Shown piece by piece: positions 60,572 to 64,000 of a DNA stretch of 64,000 nucleotides. Origin of the DNA: Actinoallomurus sp963799975 (GTDB taxonomy: Bacteria > Actinomycetota > Actinomycetes > Streptosporangiales > Streptosporangiaceae); contig CAWCZF010000006.1 in assembly GCA_963799975.1 (NCBI GenBank), positions 4,154,001 to 4,218,000 on the forward strand, written 5' to 3'. A model generated the notes under the pieces. That model saw nothing but the letters and a program-made list of their open reading frames with translations, did no database searches and was not told the DNA's origin. Every line of letters begins with the position of its first letter. Within the stretch, counting starts at the first letter, position 1. A program made the translations under genes and the position numbers.

Positions 60572-62088
60572 CCGAGTACATCGTCGCCGCCAACCCCAGC
60601 AAGGTCGCCAGGCTTACCGAGCAGCAACGATTGGCCATTGGCACGAAGACGACGCGGCTGTTCATCGAGGCAGGGCCCGGTACTGGCAAGACCACCGTGT
60701 CAGCGCATCGCTTCGGGGTCCATCGGTTTCAGCCAGACGCCCGCCACGACCCGCGCGCCGTCGTAGCCGTTAGCTTCACCCGAGCCGCCACCCTCAACCT
60801 AGTACGCCGAGTCCAACGACTGTGGGGAACGCGGGCAGTCACATGGCCGCACCGGGTCGTAACGCTGGACACCATCATGTACGACCTGACCCACGACCTC
60901 CTGCAGGCCAGCCTGCTCCGATGGCCCAACGATCACACAGAACTCAGAGTCGAGGACAGCTGGTCATCCTTCAGCGGTTCGACCTGGAACCGGACGACGT
61001 ATCGGCTCACAGTTACCGAAGGTCTCGTACAAATCCACCGAGACTTCGTTAAGTCCCAACGCTCATCCGTACCGGCGACGGTGAGCGTGCCACTGCTTAA
61101 GCAGGGCATCTGCACCCACCAAGACGTCCGGGACGTATTGGAGTTGGCTCTCGCCGATCCCTCGATAGCTACGTACATACGCGAACGGCTAGCGGCGACG
61201 ATGCGCGCCCTGATCGTGGACGAAGTCTTCGACGCCAACGACCTCGACATCAAGATCATCGAAATGGCCGCCGAAGCCGGCATTTCGATCACCTTGGTCG
61301 GAGACCCCTGGCAAGCCTTGTACGTCTTCCGAGGAGCGCGGCCCGAGGTAGTCCCGCTCCTCCTCGAACATAAGAAATTCCGTACCTTGCCATTGACCCG
61401 GTCCTTCCGCTGGCAAGACCCGGGCCAGGAACAGCTTGCCGAACGACTGCGCTCCGGCCAACCGGTCAGTCTCGCTATCACGAGCCACGCGACAGACCTG
61501 GCCGGCCTAGACGTGGTACTCGCACTATGGTGGAAGGCGCTCTGGGAACTCGGACCCGGAGTGCTACCCCTGGCGTTCCACGCCTTCAAGGGCGGTCACG
61601 AAGAAGCTGCGGCCACCCTGCTGTTAAACCATGCAACCCGCAACATCTTCAGCCTCGACGCCACCTACCTCAACGACGCACTGACGGCACTGGCCATCAT
61701 AGATCGCGAGGTCCCACGGCAGATCGAACCCCAGCTCCAGCGGATCGCGGCGACACTCCGAGACGGAGGTAAGGCGAGCGTGACCGTTGCGTATGGCCAG
61801 CTAACTGATCTCGTGACACGAATCTCGCCGCGCCGCCTCAGACCAGCCCATCACAATCACACGAAACGCCTAGCCCTGATTCAAAGCCGTCTCTCGTACC
61901 CGGGCCGCCCCGCGCCGGGCCTCACCACACATCAGGCCAAAGGCGGCGAGTGGGAAGCAGTAGGTGTCCGGCTAACTCCCGAAGAACGAAACACACTGGC
62001 TGCTGGCCTCAATGTGGGGCGCGACACTGACAGGAAGCTATACGTCGCCTGCACCCGGGCTCATCTACTAACAACCGAGGTACTCTGA
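60568..62088 (+). CDS. gajB: UvrD-like helicase, Gabija GajB-like
   Basis: The 506-residue protein is a superfamily 1 helicase: Q-motif LTEQQRLAIG, Walker A EAGPGTGKTTVSAHRF (about 33-40 for the P-loop), motif Ia AVSFTRAA, motif II ALIVDEVFDANDLDI, motif III LVGDPWQALYVFRG, motif IV PLTRSFR, motif V THQAKGGEWEAV and motif VI LYVACTRAH. The length matches GajB of Gabija. Its ATG overlaps the stop of the OLD nuclease gene, so both are made together. In Gabija the pair cuts phage DNA when nucleotides are depleted. Other OLD-UvrD pairs exist, so subtype is not certain. Confidence 0.87.
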   Translation: MTEYIVAANPSKVARLTEQQRLAIGTKTTRLFIEAGPGTGKTTVSAHRFGVHRFQPDARHDPRAVVAVSFTRAATLNLVRRVQRLWGTRAVTWPHRVVTLDTIMYDLTHDLLQASLLRWPNDHTELRVEDSWSSFSGSTWNRTTYRLTVTEGLVQIHRDFVKSQRSSVPATVSVPLLKQGICTHQDVRDVLELALADPSIATYIRERLAATMRALIVDEVFDANDLDIKIIEMAAEAGISITLVGDPWQALYVFRGARPEVVPLLLEHKKFRTLPLTRSFRWQDPGQEQLAERLRSGQPVSLAITSHATDLAGLDVVLALWWKALWELGPGVLPLAFHAFKGGHEEAAATLLLNHATRNIFSLDATYLNDALTALAIIDREVPRQIEPQLQRIAATLRDGGKASVTVAYGQLTDLVTRISPRRLRPAHHNHTKRLALIQSRLSYPGRPAPGLTTHQAKGGEWEAVGVRLTPEERNTLAAGLNVGRDTDRKLYVACTRAHLLTTEVL

Positions 62089-62216
62089 CCCCTCAAGTTA
62101 GAGCCGCCCTCCTCGGGCAGCGCGCGAGCACAGGCAAGTCCGCCTTTGCCCCAACATCCGCTAATCGGCAGAGCCGGACATGGCCGCACGCGGATCGCCG
62201 ATGACACGCCCGACCA

Positions 62217-62242
62217 GCGGCATGAGAGTGCGTTTCGGTCAG
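62217..62242. repeat. Direct repeat, left copy
   Basis: A 26-bp sequence repeated at 62627-62652 with two mismatches (24 of 26 identical), 410 bp apart. The copies lie at the two ends of the small open reading frame 62239-62625. Confidence 0.7.
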
Positions 62243-62625
62243 CCCACCGACTCGACGTGAAAGTACCCTACGATCGTTGGTCCCTCGGTCACCACGATCA
62301 CGTCGCCTGCCGCCACGATGTGCGGGTATTGGTAGTCGCCGACAAGCCAGCCTGCGTCTGCGGCAGACCGCCATGCACCCGGCGTCGCCGGACGAACCAC
62401 CAGCGAGGCCAGCCCGGTGTCTACCGTGAACGGTGGCACGAAGCCGTTGGCCGCGTAGTCGCGTTCAGCAGTTGGCACGGGTGGTCCGGTGCTCCGCCCA
62501 CCCTGGTCTTCGGTCAGCCAGATTATGGTCCCGTGGAAGCGCAAGGGGTCGTTGGGGTGCACGGTCAGAGTCTGCTCGACCTCGCGCCTATCCGCCGGCA
62601 CTCGACAGTAGCGGACTTCCCTCAA
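62239..62625 (-). CDS. Small unknown protein flanked by direct repeats
   Basis: The 128-residue frame from TTG 62625 has reasonable codon use. It reads TLTVHPNDPLRFHGTIIWLT, then FVPPFTVDTGLASLVVRPAT and YPHIVAAGDVIVVTEGPTIV, a beta-rich small domain. No family is recognised, and no ribosome site is strong. The stop lies in the left repeat and the start touches the right repeat. Confidence 0.45.
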   Translation of the reverse strand: MREVRYCRVPADRREVEQTLTVHPNDPLRFHGTIIWLTEDQGGRSTGPPVPTAERDYAANGFVPPFTVDTGLASLVVRPATPGAWRSAADAGWLVGDYQYPHIVAAGDVIVVTEGPTIVGYFHVESVG

Positions 62626-62626
62626 C

Positions 62627-62652
62627 GCGGCATGAGAGTGCGTTGAGGTCAG
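62627..62652. repeat. Direct repeat, right copy
   Basis: Second copy of the 26-bp repeat at 62217-62242. Together they may mark a small duplication or inserted cassette. Confidence 0.7.
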
Positions 62653-62936
62653 AGGGACTGGACGCAGGAACAGGGCGTCTCAGCCGAAACGTCGCTCATC
62701 ATGTCCGATGAACGTTCAGAGACTCCCTATTGGGTCAACCGACGAACGTCTTGGATTGCCAAATCGATGCGTAAATCTGATTCACCGGAGCCCTCCAGAA
62801 CGTAGAAGCTCGCCTGTTGTGATCTAGGCATACGACAAGTGGCCCGATTGGAGCGGCGTAAGGGTTGCTTCCTGTGCCTGCCGGTGAAGAAACCTGCCGT
62901 GGTCGTCCTGAACGCGTGAGGCTGGTCGTCCGAGAA
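62653..62936. other. Non-coding stretch before Shedu gene end
   Basis: About 285 bp with no convincing gene on either strand and lower G/C content than most of the window. Part may be decayed coding sequence. Confidence 0.45.
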
Positions 62937-63983
62937 CTAGAACGGGGGATCGTCGTCGGTAGCCGCCCAAGGGTCATCCCACTGGAGAGGATCGGGATCG
63001 GCTTCTTTTGTGTGCTCTGCGGGTGGGCTGAAGTTGAGCGCCCGGTCGGCGCTGGCGAGGAGCTGACCGAAGGTGATCACCTCCACGCGGCTGAGGTGGC
63101 CATTGTAGGTACGCAAAGTCTCGGCGATCTCCTGCGCGTCGATCGCTGAGGCGAACCGCTCATGGCCGATTACTACTGTGGCGAAGGCGCGTCGGCACTC
63201 GATCTTGTGCTTCGCCAGGATCTGAGCGCGCTCTTCGTCCAAGGAACGCAGGTAGTTCTGGGCCTGGCAGACGGCTTCGTGTACCTCTGGTCCAGGTATG
63301 AGATGCGAGCGATGCTTGACGATGAGCTTGGGAATATTCGCTCGCTTCAGCTCTACGACTTGCAGCGAGCCGTCACCTCGCAGTAGCGGGATATCGAGGA
63401 TGTCTCCCGTCGTCAGTTCTCGGCGTAAAGCTTCACCAACGTATTGGCCTCCAAAGATCCACGGATGGCCCGTGAGCCGCTTGTGGATGTCGCCCTCGGT
63501 ACTGGCGGGGTCTTCGATGATCTGTCGCAGGGCCATGAGGCTCGCTCTCCTGCGGCGCATCTCAACCGCTTCGGCGAGCAACCGCCCGTGGTCCGTTACG
63601 GCGAGCGCCTCGATGAACTCGGGAATGCCCTGTGCAGACTCGACCAGTTTGGCGAGCAATCCCACCTCGACGCCGCCAGCCTGTATCTGATTCAGAAGGT
63701 CAGCGAAACTCGAGTCTGCTCGGATGAGCCGATACTTACCTTCTTCAGGAAGACTGTCGTTGAGGAAAGCGCGAACCTTATCGATTTCCTCGTTTTCGCA
63801 GCGCCATGAGTGGTCCGGCCGGGACCAGTCAAATCCGGGCCGGTCCCAATGGCGCGGCCACGTGCGCGCTTGAAGTACGCGCTTCTTAACCTCGCCCGTC
63901 TCCGAGTTGATGAAAGAGCTTAACGTGACGGTCTTGTAGGCCCTGGGCCCCTTCTTGATGACACAGGTCTCTGTGTCAGCCAC
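62937..63983 (-). CDS. sduA: Shedu-type nuclease (SduA, DUF4263)
   Basis: The 348-residue protein has an N-terminal part of about 150 residues and a C-terminal Shedu (DUF4263) nuclease domain. The nuclease motif is seen as GHPWIFGGQYV, then DILDIPLLRGDGSLQVVELK (PD-(D/E)XK: Asp, then E-L-K), a basic loop (RANIPKLIVKHRSHL) and VHEAVCQAQNYLRSLDE. Shedu is a one-gene anti-phage system that nicks or cuts DNA. The gene is complete; ATG 63983 lies 17 bases from the window edge. It closes the visible part of the defence island behind tRNA-Lys. Confidence 0.85.
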   Translation of the reverse strand: MADTETCVIKKGPRAYKTVTLSSFINSETGEVKKRVLQARTWPRHWDRPGFDWSRPDHSWRCENEEIDKVRAFLNDSLPEEGKYRLIRADSSFADLLNQIQAGGVEVGLLAKLVESAQGIPEFIEALAVTDHGRLLAEAVEMRRRRASLMALRQIIEDPASTEGDIHKRLTGHPWIFGGQYVGEALRRELTTGDILDIPLLRGDGSLQVVELKRANIPKLIVKHRSHLIPGPEVHEAVCQAQNYLRSLDEERAQILAKHKIECRRAFATVVIGHERFASAIDAQEIAETLRTYNGHLSRVEVITFGQLLASADRALNFSPPAEHTKEADPDPLQWDDPWAATDDDPPF

Positions 63984-64000
63984 GCCCCCTGCGCGCTCGT

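Noticed and set aside
1..64000. CRISPR arrays
   Set aside because: No series of regularly spaced short repeats was seen; the only clear direct repeats are the tRNA-Phe 3' copies and the pair at 62217 and 62627.

Overview
The window is chromosomal DNA from a high-GC actinomycete. The signs are strong third-position G/C bias, GTG/TTG starts, stop-start GTGA/ATGA overlaps, a type VII (ESX) secretion locus with mycosin, a large ATP-binding LuxR regulator, an Rpf resuscitation factor, a GerW/YtfJ-family protein and the DUF5997/LysR-like pair. The gene set fits a filamentous actinomycete of the Streptosporangiales/Thermomonosporaceae type. That placement is inference, since no rRNA or ribosomal protein gene is present.

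1-17.4 kb is a type VII secretion-related region. It holds the 3' end of an eccC ATPase gene, a mycosin-like subtilase whose catalytic Ser and oxyanion Asn are missing, a LAL-type LuxR regulator, a DeoR regulator and an ECF sigma factor. A four-gene minus-strand operon follows: a ~943-aa protein with an ADP-ribosyltransferase-like C-terminus (one frameshift), a 347-aa protein, a beta-helix protein fused to two CbxX/EccA-like AAA+ modules, and a bulb-lectin protein. A soluble two-module EccC-like ATPase is transcribed divergently from it.

17.4-45 kb is ordinary actinomycete chromosome with small regulator-enzyme units: GH25 lysozyme, ArsR-SRPBCC, phosphatase-like, OsmC, MarR-azoreductase, two LysR/SDR divergent pairs, MFS, alditol oxidase, Rpf, DUF4232 lipoprotein, a NarL regulator with only a remnant of its kinase, secreted beta-helix, SNF2 helicase and DUF5997. 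Degraded pieces (IS30 start, SDR tail, kinase tail) are scattered through it.

45.2-48.7 kb is the left flank of a tRNA-Glu/Asp/Phe cluster. The 3' half of tRNA-Phe is repeated twice upstream as exact 46-bp copies, each beside its own terminator hairpin and next to an integrase tail. Between the copies lie a toxin-antitoxin pair, a hydrolase remnant and an unknown gene. These are successive small integrative-element scars.

48.7-55.8 kb holds core genes: calcineurin-like phosphoesterase, minimal metalloprotease, MFS, PspC, PCMT-like methyltransferase, glutaryl-CoA dehydrogenase and a VOC-GNAT fusion. A tRNA-Lys follows at 55.9 kb. From there to the window end is a visibly less GC-rich accessory island with DUF6933, a DUF3883 (NO VEIN-like) protein, an unknown three-gene operon, a Gabija-like OLD nuclease/UvrD helicase pair (nuclease frame interrupted), a small ORF flanked by direct repeats, and a Shedu-type nuclease. 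This is best read as an anti-phage defence island.

At least three large reading frames (near 14,411, 57,780 and 59,060) are each restored by adding a single base. Base-level sequence errors are therefore a live alternative to real gene decay.
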